Counted from the stretch's first letter, positions 7,558-16,636 are shown. The stretch: DNA of 40,000 nt from Parabacteroides bouchesdurhonensis (GCF_900186615.1 NZ_LT896588.1:3685141-3725140); one strand, 5' to 3'. Notes: a model not told the origin generated them from the sequence alone. Numbers and translations: made by a program.

Positions 7558-8874
7558 ATGGAAGCACCCGTAGTAAATGTAGGTATTCTGACGGAAAAGG
7601 CCGTATCGTTCGTTTTTAATGATGAATATGTTCATACGGAAACCGGAACATTCCTGACCGGAGAACAACGGGCACTGTTTGTAAACGGGAAAATAGTGTT
7701 TAATGGGAAATTATACAACGAGCTGTTTTTTGAGCCTACTTTTCCCGAAGCTTCTTTCGACCTGAAAGCCGTAACCATTGGCCGGCATTTCCACTGGCAA
7801 CGGAAAGAAGACCAACGTTTCCACGGCGCTTTGAATCTGGTATCCGGAGAAGATAGTATCATTGCAATCAACCAGATAGATGCCGAAGAATATCTTACTA
7901 GCGTAATATCTTCCGAAATGAGCGCGCAAGCGTCCAAAGAATTATTAAAAGCTCATGCGGTAATCTCAAGAAGCTGGTTGTTTGCCCAGGTAGAAAAAAG
8001 CTCTTTATTAAGCAATACCCGGAAAAAACACCAAAGTTGTTTCCGAGACAAAGAGCAGCTTATCCGTTGGTACGATCATGAAGACCATGCCTATTTTGAT
8101 GTCTGTGCCGACGATCATTGCCAGCGTTATCAAGGCATCACACGTGTTTCAACACCGATAGTAGAAGAAGTGATGCGTGAAACACGCGGAGAGATATTAA
8201 CGGATGGCGAACATATCTGTGACGCACGCTTTTCTAAATGCTGCGGAGGCATAACGGAGAAGTATGAGAACTGCTGGGAACCTGTCCCCCATTCATATCT
8301 TACAACGTTAAGAGACTGTGATAAAGGGCTAGACTTTCCAGATCTTACAAATGAAGCGGAAGCTGAAAAATGGATAAGAACTTCACCGGAAGCCTTTTGC
8401 AATACTCATGATGCAAGTATTTTACAACAAGTATTAAACAATTATGACCAGGAAACGACAGATTTCTTCCGCTGGAAAATAGAATATACCCAAAAACAAC
8501 TTGCTGAGTTAATCCATCGCAAAAGCGGTATGGATTTTGGGGCGATACTGGATCTAATCCCTATCGAACGCGGTACTTCCGGACGTATCATAAAACTAAA
8601 GATCGTAGGAACGAGGCAGAGTTTCATTATCGGAAAGGAGTTGGAAATACGGCGTACTCTTTCGGAAACGCATCTCTACAGTTCGGCCTTCGTTGTAGAT
8701 AAAAAAGATTATTCGTCTGATATTCCACAGAACTTTATATTCACCGGAGCCGGCTGGGGACATGGTGTAGGGTTATGCCAGATTGGGGCGGCCGTAATGG
8801 GAGCCAATGGATATTCTTACAAGCAAATACTGGCTCACTATTATCCGGGGACAGAGATTGAGAAAAGATATTAA
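7558..8874 (+). CDS. SpoIID/LytB domain protein
   Basis: This 438-residue protein carries the SpoIID/LytB domain. The INQIDAEEYLTSVISSEMS segment (about 102-120) with SKELLKAHAVISRSWLFAQ is the conserved core including the catalytic-region Glu of SpoIID lytic transglycosylases. The C-terminal GAGWGHGVGLCQIGAAVMGANGYSYKQILAHYYPG (about 399-432) is the family's second signature. In sporulating Firmicutes SpoIID trims denuded glycan; Bacteroidales homologues are common but their function is not established. No clear signal peptide is visible from this start, which is odd for a peptidoglycan enzyme. It follows the OPT gene by 84 bp. Confidence 0.9.
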   Translation: MEAPVVNVGILTEKAVSFVFNDEYVHTETGTFLTGEQRALFVNGKIVFNGKLYNELFFEPTFPEASFDLKAVTIGRHFHWQRKEDQRFHGALNLVSGEDSIIAINQIDAEEYLTSVISSEMSAQASKELLKAHAVISRSWLFAQVEKSSLLSNTRKKHQSCFRDKEQLIRWYDHEDHAYFDVCADDHCQRYQGITRVSTPIVEEVMRETRGEILTDGEHICDARFSKCCGGITEKYENCWEPVPHSYLTTLRDCDKGLDFPDLTNEAEAEKWIRTSPEAFCNTHDASILQQVLNNYDQETTDFFRWKIEYTQKQLAELIHRKSGMDFGAILDLIPIERGTSGRIIKLKIVGTRQSFIIGKELEIRRTLSETHLYSSAFVVDKKDYSSDIPQNFIFTGAGWGHGVGLCQIGAAVMGANGYSYKQILAHYYPGTEIEKRY

Positions 8875-8885
8875 TCAATAAGAAA

Positions 8886-8910
8886 AAGGGCGGACATAAT
8901 ATCCGCCCTT
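8886..8910. terminator. Perfect 9-bp GC-rich hairpin, possible terminator
   Basis: AAGGGCGGA (8886-8894) and TCCGCCCTT (8902-8910) form a perfect 9-bp stem with a 7-nt loop, 11 bp after the SpoIID stop. On the plus strand no T-tract follows; the A-rich flank on the left gives a T-tract only for minus-strand transcripts. It may still act as a pause or 3'-end stabilising structure for the OPT-SpoIID transcript. Confidence 0.5.
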
Positions 8911-9089
8911 GTACCTAATGTTTACCTATTTCCCGGTGTTGTGATACCGGAGATTTATCACTCTCCCGAGCTACGAATCTGCGACAAAGGAATAACTATA
9001 TTTTCTTATTGTCAAACATTATAGACGAATAAGCCGATTTTGTCGCCCAATTAGTTATTTCACCGTCTGAATTATTCTCTCATTTATTA

Positions 9090-9097
9090 TATCTTTG
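9090..9097 (+). promoter_or_regulatory. Putative -7 box of the symporter gene
   Basis: TATCTTTG matches TAnnTTTG exactly. It lies 20 bp upstream of the ATG at 9118 and overlaps the upstream in-frame GTG at 9097, which argues that the GTG is not translated. Confidence 0.6.
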
Positions 9098-9117
9098 TGG
9101 AAAATAACAATCACTCG

Positions 9118-10587
9118 ATGAATAGTTATATCATTCTTTTTATAATTGCTGCTTATTTTGGAATACTATTATTAATTGCCTGGATTACCGGAAGGAAAAG
9201 TTCAGGTAACGAAGCATTCTTTCTGGGAAACCGTAAATCTCCCTGGTATATTGTATCAATCGGCATGGTGGGGACATCTCTTTCCGGAGTAACATTTGTA
9301 TCTGTTCCCGGAATGGTACGTAATATTGATATGACATACATGCAGACCGTACTTGGTTTTTTTGTAGGCTATATACTAATTGCCAAAGTATTGCTCCCTC
9401 TTTATTACAAACTCCAACTTACATCAATCTATTCTTATCTGGATGACCGGATAGGAAGAAGAGGCTATAAAACAGGCGCTTCATTCTTTTTACTATCCAA
9501 AATAGTAGGAGCTGCCGCCCGTCTCTATCTTGTGGTGCTAATATTACAAACATACGTATTCAGCGCATGGAATATCCCATTTGCCGTAACTGTCATATTC
9601 AGTATTTTTCTTGTCTGGCTTTATACGTACCGAAGCGGAATAAAAACCATTATCTGGACAGACACACTCCAAGCCCTTTGCCTGATAGCTATGCTTGTCG
9701 TCATCATATGGCAGGTAAAAGAGAAAATGGAACTGGATACAACAGGAATGGTAAAAACATTGGTGAACAGTCCGCACTTCCGTATTTTTGAATTCAGTGA
9801 TTGGCACAGTACACAAAATTTCTTCAAGCAATTCTTCAGCGGGATATTTATCACTATTGTAATGACAGGATTGGATCAGGATATGATGCAAAAGAACCTT
9901 TCATGCAAAAACCTGAAAGATGCGCAAAAGAATATGTATACATACGGCTTTGCCTTTACTCCTGTCAATTTCCTGTTCCTTGCTTTAGGCGTATTGCTGA
10001 TTACACTGGCAAGCCAGCAGAATATTGAATTGCCGAAACTGAATGATGACATCTTACCGATGTTCTGTACTTCGGGCATTTTGGGACACAGTATTCTTAT
10101 ATTCTTCACTATCGGAATTATAGCTGCCGCTTTCAGCAGCGCAGATTCCGCCCTGACAGCCTTGACAACATCCTTTTGCGTAGACATTTTGGGAGTAGAA
10201 AAAGAAGAAGCCCGAAAAGCGAAACGTACACGACTAAAAGTACATTTGATGATTTCGATATTATTTGCCGTCATCATCCTTATATTCAAAGCAGTGAACA
10301 ACCGAAGCGTAATTGATGCTATCTACATGATCGCCTCTTATACATACGGTCCATTGTTAGGATTATTTGTCTTCGGACTATTTACCCGGAAACAACCACG
10401 GGATAAATATGTTCCATATATATGTATAGCTTCGCCACTAATCTGCTTCGCCACCGATTATCTGGTAAGGCAATATGCAGGTTATACTTTCGGATACGAA
10501 ATGTTAATGGTGAACGGAGGCATTACATTTGCCGGACTATGGGCAGCATCCGTCAATAAGAAACAGCTGGCAACTAAACAGAATTAA
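9118..10587 (+). CDS. Sodium:solute symporter (SSS) family transporter
   Basis: From the ATG at 9118 the protein has 489 residues ([19 protein letters not shown]). It has the SSS hallmark near the N-terminus: [41 protein letters not shown], and about 13 hydrophobic segments, the usual count for the LeuT-like fold of this family. The [17 protein letters not shown] segment corresponds to the sodium-binding TM8 region. The substrate is not assignable (family members carry sugars, amino acids, sialic acid or vitamins). The upstream in-frame GTG at 9097 is rejected as a start because it lies inside the -7 promoter box. engB follows after 41 bp, probably in the same transcript. Confidence 0.9.
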   Translation: MNSYIILFIIAAYFGILLLIAWITGRKSSGNEAFFLGNRKSPWYIVSIGMVGTSLSGVTFVSVPGMVRNIDMTYMQTVLGFFVGYILIAKVLLPLYYKLQLTSIYSYLDDRIGRRGYKTGASFFLLSKIVGAAARLYLVVLILQTYVFSAWNIPFAVTVIFSIFLVWLYTYRSGIKTIIWTDTLQALCLIAMLVVIIWQVKEKMELDTTGMVKTLVNSPHFRIFEFSDWHSTQNFFKQFFSGIFITIVMTGLDQDMMQKNLSCKNLKDAQKNMYTYGFAFTPVNFLFLALGVLLITLASQQNIELPKLNDDILPMFCTSGILGHSILIFFTIGIIAAAFSSADSALTALTTSFCVDILGVEKEEARKAKRTRLKVHLMISILFAVIILIFKAVNNRSVIDAIYMIASYTYGPLLGLFVFGLFTRKQPRDKYVPYICIASPLICFATDYLVRQYAGYTFGYEMLMVNGGITFAGLWAASVNKKQLATKQN

Positions 10588-10628
10588 TACAATACAAATC
10601 AATAAATAACTCGAAACATATACAATTC

Positions 10629-11225
10629 ATGGAAATAAAAAGTGCTGAATTTGTTATAAGTAACACAGATGTAAAAAAATGTCCTGAGGGAAATAAGCCG
10701 GAATATGCATTCATCGGGCGCAGCAATGTAGGAAAATCGTCCCTCATCAATATGCTAACGAATAAAAAGGGCTTGGCCATGACTTCTCAAAAGCCGGGCA
10801 AAACCCAACTTATCAACCATTTTATTATTAACAATGAATGGTATTTAGTAGACCTTCCGGGATATGGTTATGCCCAACAGGGCAAAGGCGGACGTGAAAA
10901 ACTACGTCGAATCATTGAAGATTATGTTCTGGAACGTGAGCAGCTGACCAATCTCTTTGTTCTTATTGACAGCCGTCACGAAGCCCAGAAAATAGATCTT
11001 GAATTTATGGAATGGCTAGGAGAAAACGGTGTTCCTTTCGCTATTATTTTCACTAAAACAGACAAAATAAGCCGTAGCCGTTTACAAGAAAACCTGAAAG
11101 CCTATCAAGAGAAATTGCTTGAAAGTTGGGAAGAACTTCCTCCAATCCTGTTATCTTCTTCTGAGAAAAAAGAAGGACGTGACGAAATTCTGGATTATAT
11201 TGATAATATAAGCAAAAGCCTTTAA
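10629..11225 (+). CDS. engB: Ribosome biogenesis GTPase EngB (YihA/YsxC)
   Basis: This 198-residue protein is full length for EngB. GTPase motifs are intact: G1 GRSNVGKSS (30-38), G3 DLPG (75-78) and G4 TKTDK (142-146). [10 protein letters not shown] carries the switch I threonine characteristic of the EngB/TrmE class. EngB assists late assembly of the 50S subunit and is usually essential. It lies 41 bp after the symporter and converges on the TonB receptor gene, with a GC-rich repeat-like element between them. Confidence 0.96.
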   Translation: MEIKSAEFVISNTDVKKCPEGNKPEYAFIGRSNVGKSSLINMLTNKKGLAMTSQKPGKTQLINHFIINNEWYLVDLPGYGYAQQGKGGREKLRRIIEDYVLEREQLTNLFVLIDSRHEAQKIDLEFMEWLGENGVPFAIIFTKTDKISRSRLQENLKAYQEKLLESWEELPPILLSSSEKKEGRDEILDYIDNISKSL

Positions 11226-11250
11226 TCATTCTATAGTAAACGGGGGCGAA

Positions 11251-11345
11251 AGTCACGGTGGCCCGGATCGCCAACAACTTTACCAGGATATCTCCATCCT
11301 GCAAGTGCTGCGCCCTGCCGGTACAGTTGCCGTGCCACCTTGGCT
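11251..11345. repeat. GC-rich 95-bp element with imperfect terminal inverted repeats (REPIN/MITE-like)
   Basis: The segment between the convergent engB and TonB-receptor genes is much richer in GC than its surroundings. Its first 16 bp (AGTCACGGTGGCCCGG, 11251-11266) and the complement of its last 16 bp (AGCCAAGGTGGCACGG, from 11330-11345) match at 13 of 16 positions, so it is bounded by terminal inverted repeats. Inside is a perfect hairpin, CAGGAT/ATCCTG (11284-11289 and 11296-11301). All reading frames are open simply because stops are rare in GC-rich sequence, so coding is not supported. It ends 3 bp from the receptor stop codon. A dispersed repeat such as a REPIN or a small non-autonomous element is the best guess. 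Confidence 0.55.
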
Positions 11346-11348
11346 TCA

Positions 11349-13655
11349 TTAATATGTAATCTTGCAACCTACAAAATAACTGCGTGGTGTACCCGGACCA
11401 TAAATATATTTAGAGTCACGGTCTTTACCTTGGTCAAAATCATTTTGATAGGCTTGGAACATATTTTGCACACCTGCATTAACCTGCAAAGTAACAACAT
11501 TATATACAGGGATATCATACGCTATTTTCAGGTTCATATCAAAGAAATCGGGCGTTGTTTCTTCCCGATCTTCCGGAATATATCCTGCCAGATGTTGCAC
11601 CAACATGCTACCCGTATAAGTTCCGGTTAAAGAAGCAGACAAACGTTTCACCGGGGTAAAAGTAGAAGTAAAGTAACCATATACATCCGGAGTACGGAAC
11701 ATCTTCTTTTGAGCCGGAAGATTCGGATTCGACTCGCTCCATGTTACAGCATCTTTATATCGGCTGCGCTGAATGGTAGCTCCTGCTTGTAGCTGTAGCC
11801 ATGAATAAGACATCTTTCCTTCCAGATTGAATCCCATTACGCGAGCTCCGTCTTTATTATGACGTTCCAATATGAGATTGCCTTGCTCGTCTCTCCCTAT
11901 TTCCTGCAAAAAGAAAACATCACTTAAATCGGTATAGAAACCTTCCGCCAGGAAGTTGACTTGTACGGGACCAAAACGATGATATAAATCGACAGAAGCA
12001 CTTATACTCTTCGATTTTTCTTCTTTTAAATCCGGCGATAACTGGATAATAGCCACATCTCCACCAACAGCCGCCACATGCAAATCTTCGTCAAAAGCTT
12101 GCGGTGCGCGAAAACCACTTGAATAAGACAAACGTAAATTAATATCCTGAGTAGGATTAAAACGTAAATTCGCACGGGGGCTGAAAATAATATGATCCAG
12201 CAAATTATGTTTATCGAAACGACCTCCTACTAAGAAACTCCATTTATCATTCTTCCATTCATTTTGTAAAAACAAACTGCCGATATGCACCTTTTGGTCA
12301 ACGATACGATTATAACCCAGCATTTCATCTTTTAAATCGTCATAACTATATTCCATTCCACCGGTAAACTCAGCCGGCATAAACAGACATTTATCCCAGC
12401 TATACGAATATTGCGAACCTCCTACAAAAGTCATATCCGTTGTATGTCCATACGCATCCAGATTCTGGTTCGTTCCATAATAACTCTTACGGTTCGTATG
12501 CTGTGCCGATGTGTATATATTCAGACGATGTTTATAATCTTTGGAAAAAAGGTCGAACTTCAAACCTCCTCCATTAATAGTGTGATCTGTTTGCTCAGCA
12601 ACATCGGCTTCGTGGGGCGGAAGATTAATGTGGTCTCCTCCACGGCGATATTCGCTTATATTATGAAACTCAAATGTCAGTTTGGAATACATACTGGTCT
12701 TTAGATAAGAACGAAAACCGATGGTTTTAGCATTCAATTGTCCCAACTCTGAAAAACCATCACCGTCATGATCATAAGAAGCGCGATGCCGGGTTTGTCC
12801 AAACAAATAAATACCGGCCTTATGGTCGTCCGTTACCAGCGATGCGTTCAAGGTGGTATTATTATCCGGCCTATTTCCTCCAATCATCGTCAATGAATGT
12901 GTCAATTGAGCTGAATTACGCAAAGGTTCTTTTGTTATAATATTGATTGTTCCGGCAATAGCCGAAGAACCAAACAAAGCAGAACCACCGCCACGCATTA
13001 CCTCTACTCTCTCAATCATATTAGCCGGAATCTGTTCCAACCCATAAACTCCGGTTAGGGCACTAAATATAGGACGGCTATCTATAAGGATTTGTGTATA
13101 CGGGCCTTCTAATCCGTTAATCCGGACTTGTTGAAAACCACAATTCTGGCAATTGTTCTCCACACGAACACCCGGTTGGAAATTTAATCCGTCGGCTAAA
13201 GAAGTAGCATGTGTAGTTTCAAACACTTTTGCATCCAATACATTAACCAACGACGGAGCTAACCGGCGAGTTGTCTCTTGCCTGTTAGCAGAAACCACTA
13301 CACCATCCAAAGAAACAGCGTCTTCTTCTGCCTCAAAGTTCACTTCAAGTGTTTTTCCCTTTTTAAGTATTACTTGCTTTTCAACCGTTTTATAGCCCAA
13401 CGATTTCATTACCAGCGTATATTTTCCTTCGGGAAGATTCTTCAAATAGTAGTGGCCCGTTGCATCAGTAGCCGTTCCGATAGTAGTTCCATGTATAAAA
13501 ACATTTATAAACGGAAGATGTTCTTTTGTCTTCTTATCTAAAATATGGCCTACAATATTTGCATCCGACGGATTTAAGGGGGCATCATCGCCCGTTGCCC
13601 ATGCCGCCGAAAAGGCACACCACAGGCATAATATAAGTATAGTTATCTTATTCAT
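11349..13655 (-). CDS. TonB-dependent receptor with CxxC in the plug domain
   Basis: This 768-residue outer-membrane protein starts with a Sec signal (MNKITILILCLWCAFSAAWA). A CarboxypepD_reg-like beta-sandwich follows (about 33-110, GHILDKKTKEHLPFINVFIHG). The plug domain spans about 117-245, ending with the family motif ERVEVMRGGGSALFGSSAIAG, and a 22-strand-type barrel reaches to the C-terminal aromatic Tyr. It takes up a substrate across the outer membrane with TonB/ExbBD energy. The plug carries Cys169 and Cys172 (NCQNCGF), unusual in receptors of the BtuB/FepA class. A small His-rich membrane protein lies directly upstream on the same strand. Together these suggest a metal, heme or metal-chelate substrate, which is inference. 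There is no SusD partner, so it is not a polysaccharide SusC. Confidence 0.9.
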   Translation of the reverse strand: MNKITILILCLWCAFSAAWATGDDAPLNPSDANIVGHILDKKTKEHLPFINVFIHGTTIGTATDATGHYYLKNLPEGKYTLVMKSLGYKTVEKQVILKKGKTLEVNFEAEEDAVSLDGVVVSANRQETTRRLAPSLVNVLDAKVFETTHATSLADGLNFQPGVRVENNCQNCGFQQVRINGLEGPYTQILIDSRPIFSALTGVYGLEQIPANMIERVEVMRGGGSALFGSSAIAGTINIITKEPLRNSAQLTHSLTMIGGNRPDNNTTLNASLVTDDHKAGIYLFGQTRHRASYDHDGDGFSELGQLNAKTIGFRSYLKTSMYSKLTFEFHNISEYRRGGDHINLPPHEADVAEQTDHTINGGGLKFDLFSKDYKHRLNIYTSAQHTNRKSYYGTNQNLDAYGHTTDMTFVGGSQYSYSWDKCLFMPAEFTGGMEYSYDDLKDEMLGYNRIVDQKVHIGSLFLQNEWKNDKWSFLVGGRFDKHNLLDHIIFSPRANLRFNPTQDINLRLSYSSGFRAPQAFDEDLHVAAVGGDVAIIQLSPDLKEEKSKSISASVDLYHRFGPVQVNFLAEGFYTDLSDVFFLQEIGRDEQGNLILERHNKDGARVMGFNLEGKMSYSWLQLQAGATIQRSRYKDAVTWSESNPNLPAQKKMFRTPDVYGYFTSTFTPVKRLSASLTGTYTGSMLVQHLAGYIPEDREETTPDFFDMNLKIAYDIPVYNVVTLQVNAGVQNMFQAYQNDFDQGKDRDSKYIYGPGTPRSYFVGCKITY

Positions 13656-13751
13656 TGCTTGATAAAATATTTGTATGATATTAATACTTCACTCCACACA
13701 GAATGTCTTATTCAAATCACATGAAAAAACATTCCATCCGGGAGAAAATAA

Positions 13752-13792
13752 AATTTCTCTCGAGAGAAATTCAAATTCCTTTCGAAAGAGAT
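13752..13792. repeat. Paired palindromes between the His-rich gene and the TonB receptor
   Basis: AATTTCTCTCGAGAGAAATT (13752-13771) is a perfect 20-bp palindrome. A second one, CTTTCGAAAG (13779-13788), has its centre 22 bp away, about two helical turns. Read on the minus strand, the first also makes an 8-bp stem with a 4-nt loop followed by TTATTTT, so it could serve as an attenuating terminator of the His-rich gene rather than as an operator. Confidence 0.55.
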
Positions 13793-13802
13793 AATTTTTG
13801 TA

Positions 13803-14159
13803 TCAGGCAATAAAAGGAGGAGCGCGAAGACGTATCTTTCCTCTCGTAGGAGCAAGATGATCCGAAGAAACTACAGATTCGGATACCTCGCCTACAGGGA
13901 GCGCATAAAAGTGAAGTTGTAAAAGATGGATAGCTCCGTCGACCACATGAATTGAAGATAGAGCTGAAAATAATTGTATTTCGGCAAGTGTTCTGTGATG
14001 GTTACAAGTACCATCCGCCGTTTTCTTAAATGGGTGAGCATGTACAATGGTAGTTCCATGTTCGATATGAACATGCATAAAAAATGATACACTGCCATAG
14101 TACGCAATAAAAAGTACCGGCAGAAACCACTTTAGATATTTAACCATTGTTTGTTTCAA
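13803..14159 (-). CDS. Small His-rich membrane protein upstream of the TonB receptor
   Basis: I do not recognise a named family. The 118-residue protein has one N-terminal hydrophobic segment (residues 8-28, KYLKWFLPVLFIAYYGSVSFF). This is followed at once by a histidine-rich stretch: HVHIEHGTTIVHAHPF (His29, 31, 34, 40 and 42) and CNHHRT (Cys52, His54, His55). With the N-terminus inside, the His-rich part would face the periplasm. Metal binding is plausible from residue spacing only. The C-terminal part is Arg- and Pro-rich. The gene has its own -7 box and is followed after 147 bp by the TonB receptor on the same strand, so a joint role in metal or metal-chelate uptake is likely. Confidence 0.7.
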   Translation of the reverse strand: MKQTMVKYLKWFLPVLFIAYYGSVSFFMHVHIEHGTTIVHAHPFKKTADGTCNHHRTLAEIQLFSALSSIHVVDGAIHLLQLHFYALPVGEVSESVVSSDHLAPTRGKIRLRAPPFIA

Positions 14160-14183
14160 TAAATCTTTATTTATATGCGGTTA

Positions 14184-14191
14184 CAAAGATA
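14184..14191 (-). promoter_or_regulatory. Putative -7 box of the His-rich protein/TonB receptor locus
   Basis: The minus strand reads TATCTTTG, with ATTG 19 bp upstream, matching the -33/-7 layout with one mismatch. It lies 24 bp before the ATG at 14159. Confidence 0.55.
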
Positions 14192-14301
14192 CAATATAAA
14201 CTCATTTTTACAATACGGCGCATATAGGAGATTTAATCTGTTCTTTTTAAAATACGTTCTACTAACTGTAAGTAAAATATAGTATATTCATAATAATATG
14301 T

Positions 14302-14309
14302 TATTTTTG
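14302..14309 (+). promoter_or_regulatory. Putative -7 box of the malic enzyme gene
   Basis: TATTTTTG matches TAnnTTTG and lies 41 bp before the ATG at 14351. No clear TTTG is present at -33. Confidence 0.45.
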
Positions 14310-14350
14310 CAGATGATAATACAGAACAATAACATAAAAACATAAATCAC

Positions 14351-16636
14351 ATGGCAAAAATAACGAAAGAGGAAGCCCTTCGGTATCACTCCGAAGGTAA
14401 ACCGGGTAAAATAGAAGTAATTCCAACCAAACCATATAGTACGCAGACTGATTTATCATTAGCATACTCTCCCGGAGTAGCTGAACCTTGTCTGGAAATA
14501 GAAAAGAACCCACAAGACGCATACGAATACACAGCCAAAGGGAACTTAGTTGCCGTTATTTCCAACGGAACAGCAGTTTTAGGATTAGGAGACATTGGTG
14601 CCGTAGCCGGCAAACCAGTAATGGAAGGAAAAGGTTTACTTTTTAAAATATTTGCAGGTATAGATGTTTTCGATATTGAAGTGAACGAAAAAAATCCGGA
14701 AAAATTCATCGAAACAGTAAAAGCAATTTCACCAACTTTCGGAGGTATCAATCTGGAAGACATTAAAGCTCCTGAGTGTTTCGAGATCGAAACCCGCTTA
14801 AAAGCAGAATTGGATATTCCGGTAATGCACGATGACCAGCATGGAACAGCAATCATTTCCGGAGCCGGATTGATCAATGCTCTGGAAATTGCCGGTAAGA
14901 AAATTGAAGATGTTAAGATTGTAGTAAACGGTGCGGGGGCTGCGTCTATTTCTTGTACTAAACTATATGTAATGCTTGGCGCACGAAAAGAAAACATCAT
15001 AATGTGCGACAGCAAAGGTGTTATTTCTATTCATCGTACAGATTTAAATGAATCAAAGAAAGAATTCGCAACCACCAAAGACATTAAAACCCTACAGGAA
15101 GCAGTAATAGATGCCGACGTATTTCTCGGTCTATCTGTAGCAAACGTATTGACACAAGAAATGGTTCGTACCATGAAGGAAAACCCTATTGTGTTTGCTT
15201 TAGCTAATCCAAATCCTGAGATTTCATATGCTGATGCAATGGCGTCTCGCGAAGATATTATATTTGCCACCGGTCGTTCCGATTATCCCAACCAGATAAA
15301 TAATGTATTAGGATTTCCATACATTTTCCGTGGTGCGCTAGACACGCATGCCAAGGCAATTAATGAAGAAATGAAATTGGCAGCTGTTTATGCTATTGCC
15401 GAACTCGCAAAAGAACCGGTTCCGGATGTAGTAAATGCCGCTTATAAACTCAAACGTACGACTTTTGGGCGTGACTATATTTTACCAAAAGCTCTGGATC
15501 CACGTTTGTTGACCCGTGTTTCTTGTGCCGTAGCCAAAGCTGCTATTGAATCGGGAGTTGCACGTAAAACGATCACGGATTGGGAAGGTTACGCAAACCA
15601 TTTACGTGAAATGATGGGATATGACAACAAACTGCTTCGTTCTTTCACAGATATGGCCAAAGCAAATCCGAAACGTGTTGTATTTGCAGAAGCAAACCAT
15701 GTAAACATGCTGAAAGCTGCTTCCGAAGCAAAAGCGGAAGGAATTTGTATTCCTATTTTATTAGGTAACGAAGAACGTTTGGCAAAAATCGCAGCAGAAG
15801 AAAATATCAGTCTGGAAGGTATTGAAATAGTGAATCTTCGTCACGACCGTGAAACAGAACGCCGCCATCATTATGCTCGTATCTTATCAGAAAAGAAGGC
15901 CCGCGAAGGGGTAACATTTGCAGAAGCCTGTGAAAAAATGGTAGACCGCAATGCTTTCGGTATGATGATGGTTGCCACCGGTGACGCTGATGCTTTTATA
16001 ACCGGAGTTTACAGTCGCTATTCAGAGGTAACAAAAATGGCAGAACAGATTATAGGTATTCGCCCTACATATAATCACTTCGGAGCAATGAATATCGTTA
16101 CTTGCAAAAAAGGAACTTTCTTTATCTCCGATACATTAATAAATCGTCACCCTTCTACAGAAGTATTGATCGACATCGCACGATTAACTCATGATGCAGT
16201 GAAATTTTTTGCACATGAGCCTGTTATGGCAATGTTGTCATATTCAAACTTCGGTTCCGACAAGCAAGGAAGCCCATTGAAAGTGCATGAAGCTATCAAC
16301 TACTTACACAGAAATTATCCGGAAATAGTAATAGACGGAGAAATGCAGGTAAACTTTGCTTTAGATAAAAAGTTGCGTGATGAAATGTATCCGTTCAATA
16401 AACTGAAAGGACAAGACGTCAACACTCTTGTATTTCCGAACCTGAGTTCCGCAAACAGTGCCTATAAACTATTAGACACACTGGGAGTGACTGAAACAAT
16501 CGGCCCGATCCAGATGGGACTAAACAAACCAATCCATTTCACCGATGTAGAAAGTTCTACGCGTGATATATTGAATCTTACTACGGTAGCAGTTGTTGAC
16601 GCTATTGTTCAGGATCAGATTGAGAAAGAAGGATAA
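14351..16636 (+). CDS. maeB: NADP-dependent malic enzyme with C-terminal phosphotransacetylase-like domain
   Basis: At 761 residues it is full length for MaeB-type hybrids. The N-terminal malic domain (about 1-160) includes SLAYSPGVAEPC and PVMHDDQHGTAIISGAGLINAL, with the metal and malate ligands. The NAD(P)-binding Rossmann domain follows (KIVVNGAGAASISC, about 190-203). The C-terminal half (about 430-761) is a phosphate acetyl/butyryltransferase-like domain (KRVVFAEANHVNMLKAA onward), which in E. coli MaeB is regulatory and not an active transacetylase. It decarboxylates malate to pyruvate with NADP+ reduction in the cytosol. It has its own putative promoter and a very strong terminator. 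I infer the cofactor from the family. Confidence 0.95.
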   Translation: MAKITKEEALRYHSEGKPGKIEVIPTKPYSTQTDLSLAYSPGVAEPCLEIEKNPQDAYEYTAKGNLVAVISNGTAVLGLGDIGAVAGKPVMEGKGLLFKIFAGIDVFDIEVNEKNPEKFIETVKAISPTFGGINLEDIKAPECFEIETRLKAELDIPVMHDDQHGTAIISGAGLINALEIAGKKIEDVKIVVNGAGAASISCTKLYVMLGARKENIIMCDSKGVISIHRTDLNESKKEFATTKDIKTLQEAVIDADVFLGLSVANVLTQEMVRTMKENPIVFALANPNPEISYADAMASREDIIFATGRSDYPNQINNVLGFPYIFRGALDTHAKAINEEMKLAAVYAIAELAKEPVPDVVNAAYKLKRTTFGRDYILPKALDPRLLTRVSCAVAKAAIESGVARKTITDWEGYANHLREMMGYDNKLLRSFTDMAKANPKRVVFAEANHVNMLKAASEAKAEGICIPILLGNEERLAKIAAEENISLEGIEIVNLRHDRETERRHHYARILSEKKAREGVTFAEACEKMVDRNAFGMMMVATGDADAFITGVYSRYSEVTKMAEQIIGIRPTYNHFGAMNIVTCKKGTFFISDTLINRHPSTEVLIDIARLTHDAVKFFAHEPVMAMLSYSNFGSDKQGSPLKVHEAINYLHRNYPEIVIDGEMQVNFALDKKLRDEMYPFNKLKGQDVNTLVFPNLSSANSAYKLLDTLGVTETIGPIQMGLNKPIHFTDVESSTRDILNLTTVAVVDAIVQDQIEKEG

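Noticed and set aside
9097-9117. In-frame GTG start extending the symporter by seven residues
   Set aside because: The GTG overlaps a perfect -7 promoter box (TATCTTTG), so it would lie upstream of the transcript start. The ATG at 9118 gives the normal family N-terminus.
11251-11345. Small proteins or a cobalamin riboswitch in the GC-rich block
   Set aside because: All reading frames are open because stops are rare in GC-rich sequence, none has a recognisable domain, and start sites differ. The conserved B12-box sequence is not present, and the block lies at the 3' end, not the 5' end, of the receptor gene.
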